Below are positions 1-10,447 of a DNA stretch of 64,000 nt, in pieces (within the stretch, counting starts at the first letter, position 1; every line of letters begins with the position of its first letter). The notes beneath the pieces are model-generated. The model had not been told where the DNA came from. It ran no database searches and saw nothing but the letters and a program-made list of their open reading frames with translations. The DNA comes from Abelmoschus esculentus. Lineage: Eukaryota; Streptophyta; Magnoliopsida; Malvales; Malvaceae. A program made the translations under genes and the position numbers. Location of the stretch: contig JAUCBN010000026.1 of assembly GCA_035048815.1 (NCBI GenBank), positions 15,759,001-15,823,000 on the forward strand, in the 5' to 3' direction.

Positions 1-530
1 GAGTCGGGTCGAACCGGGAGGAACCAGGCTGGGTCGGTACTCGATCGGGAGGACTATGAGATCCTAAACCGAAACGGTTAAGGTTATTTTCCGACGAAGG
101 CCTGAACGGCGACCAGCGGCTACGGGGTTAGAGGCGTTCTGTTCGCCTCAGCACGATGGACACAGCGGCGGAGACGACGCGCCTGGATGATGCCGGTGGC
201 GACCTGAAACGGCGAAGGAACCGAAGGGTTTCAAACCCTAGATTCACCGAACCTTCGAACCCTGATTCGCGGCGGAGGCGACGGTGGATGGGCGCGTCGA
301 TGGAGGGGTTTTGGTCGGGGGACGGCGGCGAGCACGGTGGTGGCGGCGGTGCAGGACACGGACCGGCGGTGGGCAGAAACGACGGTGATCGGAGTTTTTA
401 GGCGAGGGAGAGGGTCATTCGAATGGTTAGGGTATATTTTTGATCCAAAAAGAGTTCCAACATAACCCATCTGATATAATTCGAATCTAATATTAATTTA
501 TTAGAATCGAAACAGGTACAGGTTAAGAGG
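1..530. repeat. GC-rich repeat remnant, possibly from a retroelement
   Basis: This block is far richer in G and C than the following 2 kb and contains many CGG, GGCGG and CCG triplets. The only long reading frame (156-401, +) is rich in Arg and Gly and looks like translated low-complexity DNA, not a protein. The texture resembles the GC-rich leader parts of the LTRs near 50.7 kb and 59.6 kb, so a degraded retroelement is the likeliest source. I could not find LTR ends or a target duplication, and it may continue left of the window. Confidence 0.25.
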
Positions 531-534
531 AGGG

Positions 535-660
535 AGGGGGAGTTTAAAACACAAGAGATTAGCAACTCAGCTGGTTAGGTTGTGGGCTAGACAGATTGAA
601 GGTTGTGGGTTTGAAACCCTACAACCACACTTTTTTTTTTTTTTTTTATTTCAGGTGTTA
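535..660 (+). repeat. tRNA-like (SINE-type) sequence with poly-T tail
   Basis: A tRNA-like A-box (around TAGCAACTCAGCTGG, 569-583) and a B-box-like palindrome (GGTTTGAAACC near 608-619) are followed by a run of about 17 T at 631-647. No complete acceptor stem or anticodon arm can be formed, so this is not a functional tRNA gene. A tRNA-derived SINE head or a tRNA pseudogene fits best. No flanking target duplication was identified. Confidence 0.35.
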
Positions 661-959
661 CAATTGCCCCACCAATTTAAAGAGGAATCATACTAATATC
701 TCAAGCTCCATGCATTGTATTATTATCTCATTATTTCCCTTCCAGTGGTGTATTTCTATATATGGAGAAAGAAACAGAAAGTTTTGTAAATTGTAATGGA
801 TGGAACCTGTTCAAACTTCAAAGCTTCATGGCAGCTGCTAGGATCCAAAGAAAACCTGAAACTGAAAGCCCTTTTGGTTTTGTCCCTTCTTTCAGACTCT
901 AACACTGCAGGTTTAACTTTAAACATCTGCAGCTATATACGAGAGAAGGTGGAGCTAGG

Positions 960-1150
960 CTTACCATGGCAGATGTGGCATTCACCTGCATCTGCATCTG
1001 CACCTTCTTTTCAGCGTCCAAGTATTCTCTTCCTGAGACTGCCATGCTTTTGTTTCTGAAGCTGAACCATGTGAGTTGTGAAAAGAAGAAGAAGAAGAAG
1101 AAGGTGCAGGTGCAAATGCAGATAAAGGCTAACATCTTATCAAGCCCTGC
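960..1150 (-). ncRNA. MIR530: MIR530 microRNA precursor
   Basis: On the minus strand the 5' arm reads TGCATTTGCACCTGCACC at the right end of 1101-1120, which is the plant miR530-5p sequence. The opposite arm (985-1005, minus) reads AGGTGCAGATGCAGATGC and so on, the known miR530-3p type. The two arms pair along about 21 nt with one G:U wobble and one C:A mismatch and leave 2-nt 3' offsets, as expected for a Dicer-like duplex. The stem continues past the duplex, with a CTT run (plus-strand GAA repeat, 1084-1101) pairing with the CTTCTTTTC complement at 1003-1012. The loop region is about 85 nt. The reading frames here are by-products of the GAA and CTT repeats. miR530 is found in many angiosperms; I do not recall it in Arabidopsis. 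Confident on identity; the outer ends of the precursor are estimated. Confidence 0.88.
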
Positions 1151-1175
1151 AAAAACGTATATCAAAGCATGTATG

Positions 1176-1183
1176 TATTTATA
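1176..1183 (-). promoter_or_regulatory. TATA box for the MIR530 transcript
   Basis: The minus strand carries TATAAATA here. A start 25-35 nt downstream would fall near 1145-1150, just outside the 5' end of the hairpin and about 30 nt before the miR530-5p arm. That is a sensible spacing for a primary miRNA transcript. No transcript evidence is available. Confidence 0.5.
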
Positions 1184-1652
1184 AGAGCAGAGAAGGAATC
1201 AAAGAAACACTGGGCAAAGGCAAGTTTGATTGTTAAGCCATATCTGAGGGAGAAAGAAACTATTAAGTGAGATAATTACGAAACCAAAGGATAAAGATTT
1301 GACAAGCACAAGCCAAAACACCATCATTTCATATCTTTTGTTTAATTGCACTAGACATCCTCGGATTATATATTAAATTGTAAATTCACCTATTCATATT
1401 TTTTAATTTTTTGATAAGTCACACATACCTTATATATATATAAAATAATTGAAATTAATTTTTTAATATGAATATTATCATATTTTTTACCGGAATTATT
1501 GAAATAATATTTTAAATAAGAACATTTTGGTTTAATGATTAATATATAATTTTTGCTATGGTTTGGTATGTTTAGTGCAATTAAGCCAAGTAGATATTTC
1601 TGTGTGTCCTGTAGTAACATGAACCAGGTGGGGTTGGGGGTACGTCCCATGC

Positions 1653-1680
1653 CACGTGATCCAATCCTAGTGAGCACGTG
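1653..1680. promoter_or_regulatory. Pair of CACGTG G-boxes with CCAAT motifs
   Basis: Two perfect CACGTG palindromes (1653-1658 and 1675-1680) lie 16 bp apart, with an inverted pair ATCCAATCC and GGATTGGGAT around them, and a third ACGT-core motif (CCACGT) near 1711. bZIP and bHLH/PIF-type factors bind G-boxes in plants. They lie about 500 bp upstream of the MIR530 hairpin on its strand, so they may belong to its promoter. Confidence 0.4.
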
Positions 1681-2275
1681 GGATTGGGATTTCTAGCTAA
1701 TCAGGAACTGCCACGTATACTAATTCAGTTGAATGGGGTTGAGATTGGAGTTTTGTGATAAAAGGGAAAGGAATTGGGAGGGGGAGGAAATCTCCAAAAA
1801 TATTCTCTCTCGCTCTCTTACAATGGGAAATCGTTTACCTTTTTCTCATATATCTATTTATATATTTTTTTAAATTAAAGAGTTTAAGGTATAGGTTTGA
1901 GAATTAAAGATTATGGTTATAGTTTAGCGAATTAAGAGTAGAATATATTTTTTAGGGTACAAGATTTAGAATTTAAAATATAAAAAATTAGAGTTAAGGT
2001 TTAAATTTTAATACGAAGATAATCATCCTAATCTAATTCTCTTTATTTACGATATAACATTATAATTCAACTTTCTAATATTATTTAAAAAATTCAATAA
2101 AAATGTAAAATACTTATCAAATTCCGTTTTGAAAAATCGAATGTTGAATTTTTTACCTATAAATATTTGATTTAGTTAGTAATTAATTTAAATCAAATAA
2201 TATAAAATTTTACTATAAAGTGTTGTAGATCTTCAAATATAATCCAATATCTCTTATATAATTTTTTATTTAAAG

Positions 2276-2440
2276 CTGGTAGTTAGAGTAGTATCTATTC
2301 TAGAATATGCTCTCAACTATTAGATATTAATTGCTCTATCATTATGCTGCAATATTAATGTTCGAACCTATAACCTTTAAAAATAATAATCGTTCTTTTA
2401 ACCACTGAGACAAAATGATTTGTTTCTCTCATATAATTAT
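2276..2440 (-). repeat. SINE-like repeat (family shared with 23.3 and 45.6 kb)
   Basis: The minus strand contains a tRNA-like A-box region (CTCAGTGGTTAAAAG, near 2403) and a GGTTCGAAC B-box (near 2360). The segment around TAACCTTTAAAAATAATAATCG is recognisably similar to 45,640-45,690, and a looser relative lies at 23,330-23,405. The rest of 1,800-2,860 is AT-rich intergenic DNA with degenerate TTTAGGGTTTA-like stretches (1,880-2,010) and no gene that I can support. Ends are approximate. Confidence 0.4.
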
Positions 2441-2867
2441 ATTTCAAACAATAAAGACCATTTAATTATTCTCCTAATTTTTCCCTATGTCTTTAATAGT
2501 TTTTCAATAATTCCGATACTAAACTAAATAAACTAAAAAATTTTACATCGTGTAACTAAATCGTAACCCATTTTTTAACTATACTCCATAACATTTTTCC
2601 TACTATCATAAAGTTCAGGGCATTATTTAGTATCTAGTTGCGACCCTCGTATTCCAAATGTTTATGGTGGGTGCTGGCCCAGGCCCCCCGTCGAAATCTG
2701 AACCAACCAACCAGGTACGAAATTGACGAGAATGGCTGAATCAAGTTGACAATTTGCCCGACTACAGATCCTGCACAAAGGACCCACAAACAGAAACTAG
2801 AAGATGACAGTTGGCAGAGTACGGCGTCTTTTGTTCACGTTTTCGGAAGGAATTTGTAATTTATTCG

Positions 2868-3077
2868 AGAGATTATTAGGTGAACCTTGTTCATCATGTT
2901 ATTCATGGTTCAAGTAATCAGGATCGTTGATTTTTAAATAATTAATTAATAACTACCTACCCACTAAGTACATGTAGTAAAGAGGTGATGATTTACTTAG
3001 AAAAAATTAAGATCAACTGTCATGATTAATTCGGACTATGATTGACGTGATGAACAAGATTCACCTAATAATTTTTC
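2868..3077. mobile_element. MITE, ATTATTAGGTGAA terminal-repeat family, copy 1
   Basis: A 210-bp non-coding element has imperfect terminal inverted repeats: GAGATTATTAGGTGAACCTTG at the left against the complement of CAAGATTCACCTAATAATTTTTC at the right. It is flanked by an exact 10-bp direct repeat AATTTATTCG (2858-2867 and 3078-3087). A 9-10 bp target duplication is typical of Mutator-like (MULE) insertions. Other copies lie at 26.9, 45.7 and 48.4 kb. Confidence 0.75.
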
Positions 3078-3837
3078 AATTTATTCGTATATTTTCACAT
3101 ACAAAATTATATAAATAAAATATATAATCGTCAATCGGATCATGTTTTAATTATTTTTTAGATTTTAATATATTAGTTGATAAATATTAAGATTAATTTT
3201 TTAATTTATTTAAAAATTTAATATTTTATTTTATTAGATTAACTGGTCGTTGATTTTTTTTATTTTAACTATTTAATTTAACTATTACAAATTCTGCTAG
3301 TACTGCAGATTTAGTACGATTGAAATTAAAGCTGGATTTGAGTGGTGAGTAGGTCCTACAAACCAAAGATAAGAAGTGTCGGAACTGTCTCTACAATCCT
3401 TCAATTAAGGTCAGAGCTTTGTAATGAAGCAAGGAATATTAAAGAAGATAATTGATATGATATGATACGATATAATATGATTATTAATTGTTTTTATTAA
3501 TTTGAAAAATCAACTTTCTTTAAAATATATTTACATAAATAACCTTCAAATTTTATAAAATCCATTCAATCCGCAACCTATAGAAGAACATTAATAACAA
3601 TTGAGCTAGTAGTTCCTATCAAAGGAACGTGGAGCCTGGAAGTTGTCGATCGACCGTGACTATAACCGGAGCCGAAACATGGCTTGCAACATGTTTATAT
3701 CCAATTCCAAATGTCCAGGCTTGGAAGTGCTTATGAAACAACAGTCGCATACAAGCGGCTACATCGATAAACTATCTGGCATTTGTTTCGTTTCCTTCTA
3801 CTGTGTCAAACTAAAGGGAAGAGAGGTACCAATTATA

Positions 3838-4221
3838 TCAGAAACTTGGCTGGGATGGATTCTCGTCATTATCTTCGAGAACGACTTTAACGCCATGGTT
3901 CTTAAGTGCATTGACAACAGCCCAGACCTTGGTTCGGTTCTTAAAGCCTTTCTTCTCGACCTCCTTGTTTACATCAACATGAATCCCTCTTCCTTGTCCT
4001 TGCTCAAGACCCTCCACCTTGAGTCGCATAGCCAATACCTCACCAACAACGGTTGCTGCCTTGGCATTGCAAGACCGGCCACACTCCAATGAGTTTTTGA
4101 TGGAATTTTCAACTGTTGACGCCGTGGCAACTATACGCCCATTATTTCTGTCTACGACATTTGCTGTGATGTACTTAAGTGAGAAGAACAGCCTCAGCAC
4201 ATACCTCTTCAGCACTGACAT
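3838..4221 (-). CDS. Ribosomal protein uL18 (L18p/L5e family), organellar type
   Basis: A 127-residue single-coding-exon protein of the bacterial-type L18 family, which binds 5S rRNA in the large ribosomal subunit. The family core is visible: a YVLRLFFSLKYITANVVD beta-strand region (residues about 6-23), RIVATAS, then CGRSCNAKAATVVGEVLAMR and a C-terminal KVWAVVNALKNHGVKVV. The start at 4221 (MSVLKRY) is favoured because a splice acceptor (TTACACAG, ending at 4249) lies just 5' of it, so the longer frame from 4269 would begin inside an intron. A matching donor (GTAAGT, intron start 5603) places a non-coding first exon near 5,604-5,690 and a 5' UTR intron of about 1.35 kb. The target organelle (mitochondrion or plastid) is not certain, as no clear transit peptide is seen. 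The gene is divergent from ABCF1, with roughly 0.5 kb between their starts. Confidence 0.72.
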   Translation of the reverse strand: MSVLKRYVLRLFFSLKYITANVVDRNNGRIVATASTVENSIKNSLECGRSCNAKAATVVGEVLAMRLKVEGLEQGQGRGIHVDVNKEVEKKGFKNRTKVWAVVNALKNHGVKVVLEDNDENPSQPSF

Positions 4222-6399
4222 CCTTTTGAGCTCCTTAGCATTCTGTGTAACATAATGAAACAATATCAAGTTTGCAGTCTATACATTATCCCGGAAGGAA
4301 ACAATCAAATATTACTTCACTTTTCTCTATTGCGGACCAAACTGAAGAACAGCACACAGACTACCATAATACTAATATTTGTACTACTATGGTGGCAAAA
4401 ACATATTCATCATTTCAATAAATCCATTCTACAAACTAACGACAAATTCTTAGTAAACTTATTTCCGAGTCAATTTGTTATCACTACCTCAAAACATCGG
4501 ATAACATTACATGTCATGTTGCCTTTTCTAGTTACCCTTTATGACATACTAACCAAGTTCAACATCGGTATCTTCATGCTTTTTATGTAGGATCTAGAAT
4601 TCCACGTCCACAAGATTTCAACTGGAAATGAGTAAAAGATTTTTGTGCTCTTTTCCTATTTTAACAAAATCATTATTGCGTCGAACATACAGTTCTAACT
4701 TAACCAAAGTTCAAAGATTTCAACAGATACAGTTCTTTGTTCTAACTTTATCTCCAATACTTCCATCTTCCCCATGCAGTTCATATAACAAAGTACAGAG
4801 AGTATGAAATACATGTAAGCATTTTAATAAACTCTCTAAACAGAATAAACATTTTTAATAACATTATTCCACGTCAAGGAAGATTCAATAAAACCAACAA
4901 CTAAGAAAGAAACAGCAATTTTGAAGACAAAACTCATTTAACTTATCAAAGCTCAAAGAAATGGCAATAACTCTAGCAATTTCTTATGCTCATTAAAAAT
5001 TCTAGCAATTAACAAGTATACCATGAAGATTAAAACACAACGATGGTTCTGAGTAGTTCGTTTGCATAAAGAAGAGAGACTGTAAGATGGAACAAACAAT
5101 TACAAGTATGATTTAAGCATTCTTATAAGCTCTATGTGCTCAATGGTTTTAGAACTTCTAACTTAAAACTACTATGAAATGTATAGCAGAAGACAAAGCA
5201 ATATAAACAACACAAAAAGAGAAAACTAAAACAAAGATTTTCCATCTAAACTTTCATTTCTCCATTAACATATTGAGAAACCCAACGACCAATAAGTAAA
5301 AACAAGTTCAGAATTTCACCGGATAAAAGAACAGACCACTTTGAATGACCAAAGATTCAAAATTCAGAAAAAATGTGATTAGAAGAAAAGAAACGGCTTT
5401 ACCAAGTATATAAAATTACACAATATAAGAAGTTTTTAAAAGAAAAACAAGGTTCAATTTTCATTGAAGCAAATGATCGAACATTTTACGTTCCGACGAA
5501 TATGAGCAAATTCAACCAGTAGAAAATGAAGATCACATCAAAATATATTTAAATTCAAACCCAAAAGAATCCAAAAGAATATGAAAAATGAAATTGAACT
5601 TACTGACAAAATGAAAGCACTAACCAAGAGAAGAATCCAAAGGGGAATTGATACAGGAATTACCGAACAGGGGAATTATAGCCTTTGCAGAGATAAATGG
5701 GTCGGGCCGACATGTCCATTCCAAAGCCCAAGAAAAAAAGTTAATTTTTAGTATAGTCCCTATATAATTCAGAATCTTGAAATTTAGTCCTCTAATTTTA
5801 ATTTAACTTGATTTTCAGCTTATTTTTATGAAGAAAAATAATATTAAAAAAATCAACTCTAAGTAAATAATAAAATTACTAATGGATCAAATGTTTAAAA
5901 TTATATTAATTTTTTATTTATATAGATTATGTTGGATTAAAGTAAAAGGATTAAATATCAATTTGAGATAGTAGGGGGGCTAAATTCGGAACAAGACCAA
6001 AGAATGAGACTTAAAACCGTGCTGGAATTGTTAACCTTAAACGACAACGTTTGGCTAGAAGCTATGAGAGGCAAATTCAGGTCCGTTCAAACGAAACTGG
6101 TGGCGATATCACCGTACACGTGTCCTTTGATCCTTCCATCTTCCTTACTTATAGTTCTCCTCTTCCGAAAGCTTCTTCTGAAACCCTATTTTTCGGACTT
6201 TTACCTTCCGATTGTTTCTCTCCAGCAACTTACTGTAGCACCAAAAATACGTAAGTTCAAACACTAGATCTATTTTCACCTTCTCCGATCTTTCCTCCAG
6301 TGACGGAGATATTGTATTTTACTTCTCCAGATTTTACTTGTTCTTTTATTTTTTCATTAATTATATGGTTCTTGATCTGTTGTGGTGGTTAGATTGAAG

Positions 6400-8976
6400 A
6401 TGGTATCGGACGCCAGCAAGAAGAAGGCAGCTCAGAAGAAGGCTGCTGCGGCTGCAAAGAGAGGAGGGAAGGCGGCTGCAGCCGCTGCATCATCTAAGGC
6501 GGCGGCGGCAACGGCAACCGCGACCTCGGAGAACGGCGTAGATAATGTTTCTGATAAAGTTAGTGCGCTCCAGATATCTGATCGGACTTGTACCGGTGTT
6601 CTCTGCTCGCATCCTCTGTCGAGAGATATAAGAGTAAGTTGAAAGTCTTTCTTGAGATTAAATGTGATTTCATTTCTAATTTTTTGTTTGATTATTGGAT
6701 TAAATGTTGTTATTTGATTCTTTTTATGCTAATTTGTTTGAGGGCTATAAAAATGTGTGAAGCTTTCCTTTTTAGCTTATTGTGTTGATATGACCAATTA
6801 GTTTGGGATTTTCCATTTATGAATATAAGCAAATTAGTTGAACATGTCGATCTTTGATGATGTGTGTCAAAGATGAATCGCTGTGTCATAGTTTATATTT
6901 TATGTTGATGGTGATCTGATTTTCTTGTTGCAGATAGAGTCCTTATCAGTTACTTTCCATGGACATGATCTTATTGTTGATTCAACATTGGAGCTTAACT
7001 ATGGCAGGTATGATTACCTTAGTGTAATCTTGTTTGGGATTCATATCTCATATGACCACTTTCTTTGTCATATGAAACTTTTTTCCTTAGCTGGATCTTG
7101 CTGGCTGGCACGTAGGCCGAGTTGAATAATCTGTAGTTATGTTATTTTTGCAGGCGATATGGTTTGCTTGGATTGAACGGATGTGGGAAATCCACGCTGC
7201 TGACTGCAATAGGATTGCGTGAACTTCCAATTCCAGAGCACATGGATATCTATCATTTGACGAGGGAGATTGAAGCTTCGGACATGTCTTCTTTGGAAGC
7301 TGTCATGAGTTGTGATGAAGAGAGGTTGAAATTGGAGAAAGAAGCAGAAATGTTGGCTGCACAGGTTTATTCAGATAACCATGTGCTGTAATCATGATAT
7401 TGATTATCTCAAAAGCATGCATTATAAAATTTTAGTTCTTTTTTCGTTGAATTTGTTTTAGGATGATGGTGGTGGAGAGCAACTTGAACGGGTTTATGAA
7501 CGATTGGATGCCTTGGACGCATCAACTGCTGAGAAACGTGCTGCTGAAATCTTATTTGGTCTTGGTTTTGACAAGAAGATGCAGGCAAAGAAAACACGAG
7601 ATTTCTCTGGTGGCTGGAGAATGAGGATTGCATTAGCACGGGCCTTATTTATTAACCCAACCATTCTTTTGCTTGATGAACCCACCAATCATTTAGGTAT
7701 GTATTTCGTGTTTTTATCAAGTTATTGTAGTTTATTTATATGGTTAATTCATGGACTTTATTCATGTATCCCCGCCATTCTTTTTCTTCATTTCCCATGA
7801 ATCATTTATGCAGGTCTTTCATTTGTGTTTTTGTGTAGTTCTGTGTTTCAGTTTGACATGATAACGTTTTCAATATACTTCTCAACTCTAATTTTTACAA
7901 TTGTATTGAATGAAACAGATTTAGAAGCTTGCGTCTGGTTGGAAGAAAATTTGAAGAAATTTGATCGTATCCTTGTTGTCGTATCACATTCCCAGGATTT
8001 CCTGAACGGAGTCTGTACAAATATCATCCATATGCAGAGCAAAACACTTAAGCTTTACACTGGGAATTATGATCAGTATGTTCAAACTCGTGCTGAGTTG
8101 GAAGAAAACCAGATGAAACAGTACAAGTGGGAGCAGGAACAGATTGCTTCAATGAAGGAGTACATTGCTCGCTTTGGTCATGGGTCAGCAAAACTAGCCC
8201 GGCAGGCACAGAGTAAAGAGAAGACATTGGCAAAGATGGAGCGAGGTGGACTCACGGAGAAGGTAGTCAGGGATAAGGTTCTGATCTTTCGATTTGTTGA
8301 TGTTGGAAAACTTCCTCCACCAGTACTGCAGTTTGTGGAAGTTGCTTTTGGATATACATCTGATCATCTCATCTACAAGAACTTGGACTTTGGGGTAGAC
8401 TTGGACTCGAGGATAGCGCTAGTTGGACCTAATGGTGCAGGGAAGAGTACACTGCTGAAACTGATGACTGGTGATTTGACCCCTACTGATGGGATGGTCC
8501 GAAGGCATAATCATCTCCGAATTGCACAATTCCATCAGCACTTAGCTGAGAAACTTGACATGGATCTGTCTGCTCTGCAATATATGATAAAAGAGTACCC
8601 TGGAAATGAGGAGGAGAAAATGAGAGCTGCAATTGGTAAGTTTGGTTTGTCAGGGAAAGCGCAAGTGATGCCGATGAAGAACCTGTCTGATGGACAGAGG
8701 AGTCGTGTCATCTTTGCATGGTTAGCGTTTCGACAACCCCACTTACTGCTTCTGGATGAGCCCACTAACCATTTGGATATCGAGACAATTGATTCCCTGG
8801 CTGAAGCACTAAACGAGTGGGATGGGGGTATGGTACTTGTGAGTCACGATTTCCGTCTGATCAACCAGGTTGCTGAGGAGATCTGGGTATGTGAAAATCA
8901 AGCTGTAACACGTTGGGAAGGTGACATCATGGACTTCAAGCAGCATCTGAAGAGTAAAGCAGGTTTATCCGACTAA
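6400..8976 (+). CDS. ABCF1: ABC transporter F family member 1 (soluble twin-ATPase)
   Basis: Five coding exons, 6400-6633, 6934-7007, 7154-7364, 7462-7696 and 7919-8976, join in frame to 603 residues, close to the plant ABCF1 length. The N-terminus is a Lys/Ala-rich low-complexity tail. NBD1 has Walker A GLNGCGKST, signature FSGGW, Walker B ILLLDEPTNHL and SHSQDF. A linker rich in charged residues (ARFGHGSAKLARQAQSKEK) follows, then NBD2 with GPNGAGKST, signature LSDGQ, LLLLDEPTNHLD and SHDFR. There are no membrane segments: ABCF proteins are cytosolic and act on ribosomes (the GCN20/ABCF class, linked to GCN2 signalling). A 5' UTR intron probably runs from GTAAGT at 6250 to the acceptor at 6390, which is why ATG 6400 rather than 6382 is chosen. 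A polyadenylation-like AATAAA lies at 9349. Every splice site is GT-AG and all phases agree. Confidence 0.95.
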
Positions 8977-9610
8977 AACAAAGTCATCCATTAACTAAAG
9001 CATAACTTTCAACTTCCTGTGTCTGGATTAAGCTTTCCTATGTATGAAGCCAGGGAGGTCACGAGGTGGCTATGTCGTTTTTGGAAGCCATCCGTTTTCG
9101 TGTCCTCTGTTTGGTGGTATTATCGGCAGAGTCGTCTTAGCTTGTTTAACCTTCAGGGTTACTCGGTAGTATCTGCTATAGAAGCTGGAATTCCATCCTC
9201 CTAGTATTCGTAGTCTGTATTTTGAGTTTTCCTCTGTACTCTTGCTGGCTAGTTTTCTGAACAATCAAAATACTTTTGGTCTTTATAGCCCCTTCCATTT
9301 CCTTCTTCAAACCTTTGTCAATCACTTCTCATTATTTTCTTGTCGTTCAATAAATGAATTAAGGTTGTACCTCCCGAAAAAGAAAATTGTCAAGGAAACT
9401 TGAACATAACATTGCATTATCAATTATATTACAATGACTGAAGATACCAGCAAAATTCAAATTTAATTACTTGGACGTAAAACATGCATACTATCTCTTG
9501 AACAAGAGTTTCTTTTTCTTCTCATGATTCTTAAGGACTTTGGTTTATGTTTTGTTTATAGGTGTTGAATGATTTTGGTTTCATTTTTTTTTATCTTGTT
9601 ATCCTCTAGT

Positions 9611-10007
9611 CAGGGGCGGTTTAAAGATTTTGGAGGCTCTGTGTAATTTATTAAAATATGATCTTTAAAAGTAATTGGTCATGACTTCCACTAGTTATAG
9701 AATTGTATCCTTTAGAAGCAAATGTCCTTTCTAGGGGCCCCTGTCCCATCGTTCCTATTGCGTCTGTCTAAAACCTTACTAGTTCTACTGAAACAATAGT
9801 AATAGTAATAATCAATAAGATTCTATAATCAATTGTCGCATTTAAGAAATAATTATAACATTGTAACAATTATAACTAATCTTTCTTAATAGCGTTTTCA
9901 AAATTTTTTAATAAATTTCGAGATTAATATCATCTAATGAATGTAGTTTATCAAAATTTTTGTGTGGTCGCTCTTATTGCGCCTGTCCAAAACCCCCACC
10001 GCCTCTA
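9611..10007. repeat. Degenerate hAT-like repeat with GGGGCGG ends
   Basis: The left end CAGGGGCGGTTTAAAG and the complement of the right end (TAGAGGCGGTGGGGGTTT) are loosely inverted, a pattern common in plant hAT-derived repeats. The right-end sequence (around TTATTGCGCCTGTCCAAAACC, 9972-9995) recurs at about 9,757-9,777. No 8-bp target duplication was found, so the call is weak. The rest of 9,360-10,440 is AT-rich intergenic DNA. Confidence 0.3.
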
Positions 10008-10447
10008 GCGAGTGGTTGACATTATTAATAATAAAATTATCGAGTTGCAGAAATAAGAAAATAATAGTGAGGGTTGTGCTATGATTTTATTAAAATTAAT
10101 ATTAAAATCAACAATATTTTAATGTAAAAAACATAACTTCAAGATATTATTAATAAAAAAAATAAAATTAAATAATTTAATCGTATTTTCTAACTTTAAA
10201 TTTAAAATACACCTAACATAAGAAAACAAAGAAAAAGACTAGACGACGTGACATTTTCGAAGGGTCACGGAATAGGGTAGGGAAAGAGAGAGGATTTGCA
10301 TTGATACCAGCCATATCCGTAAACAATGCGAAATCGGTCAATTAGACGTTCGTTTTCCGAGAAAGTAGTTACGACGGAATTATCAAACAAAATCAAGTTC
10401 TATAAGAATCCTTTCTGTTTGTTCCACTCATTTTCAAGCTCTCAACA

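Noticed and set aside
569..632. A functional tRNA gene
   Set aside because: A- and B-box-like words are present, but no complete cloverleaf with acceptor stem and anticodon arm can be drawn.
966..1184. Overlapping frames on both strands at the MIR530 hairpin
   Set aside because: They arise from the inverted miRNA arms and the GAA/CTT repeat; the codons show Lys or Phe runs and no protein-like content.
3643..4092. A 149-codon plus-strand frame
   Set aside because: It is the antisense shadow of the uL18 gene, whose minus-strand protein has clear family motifs.
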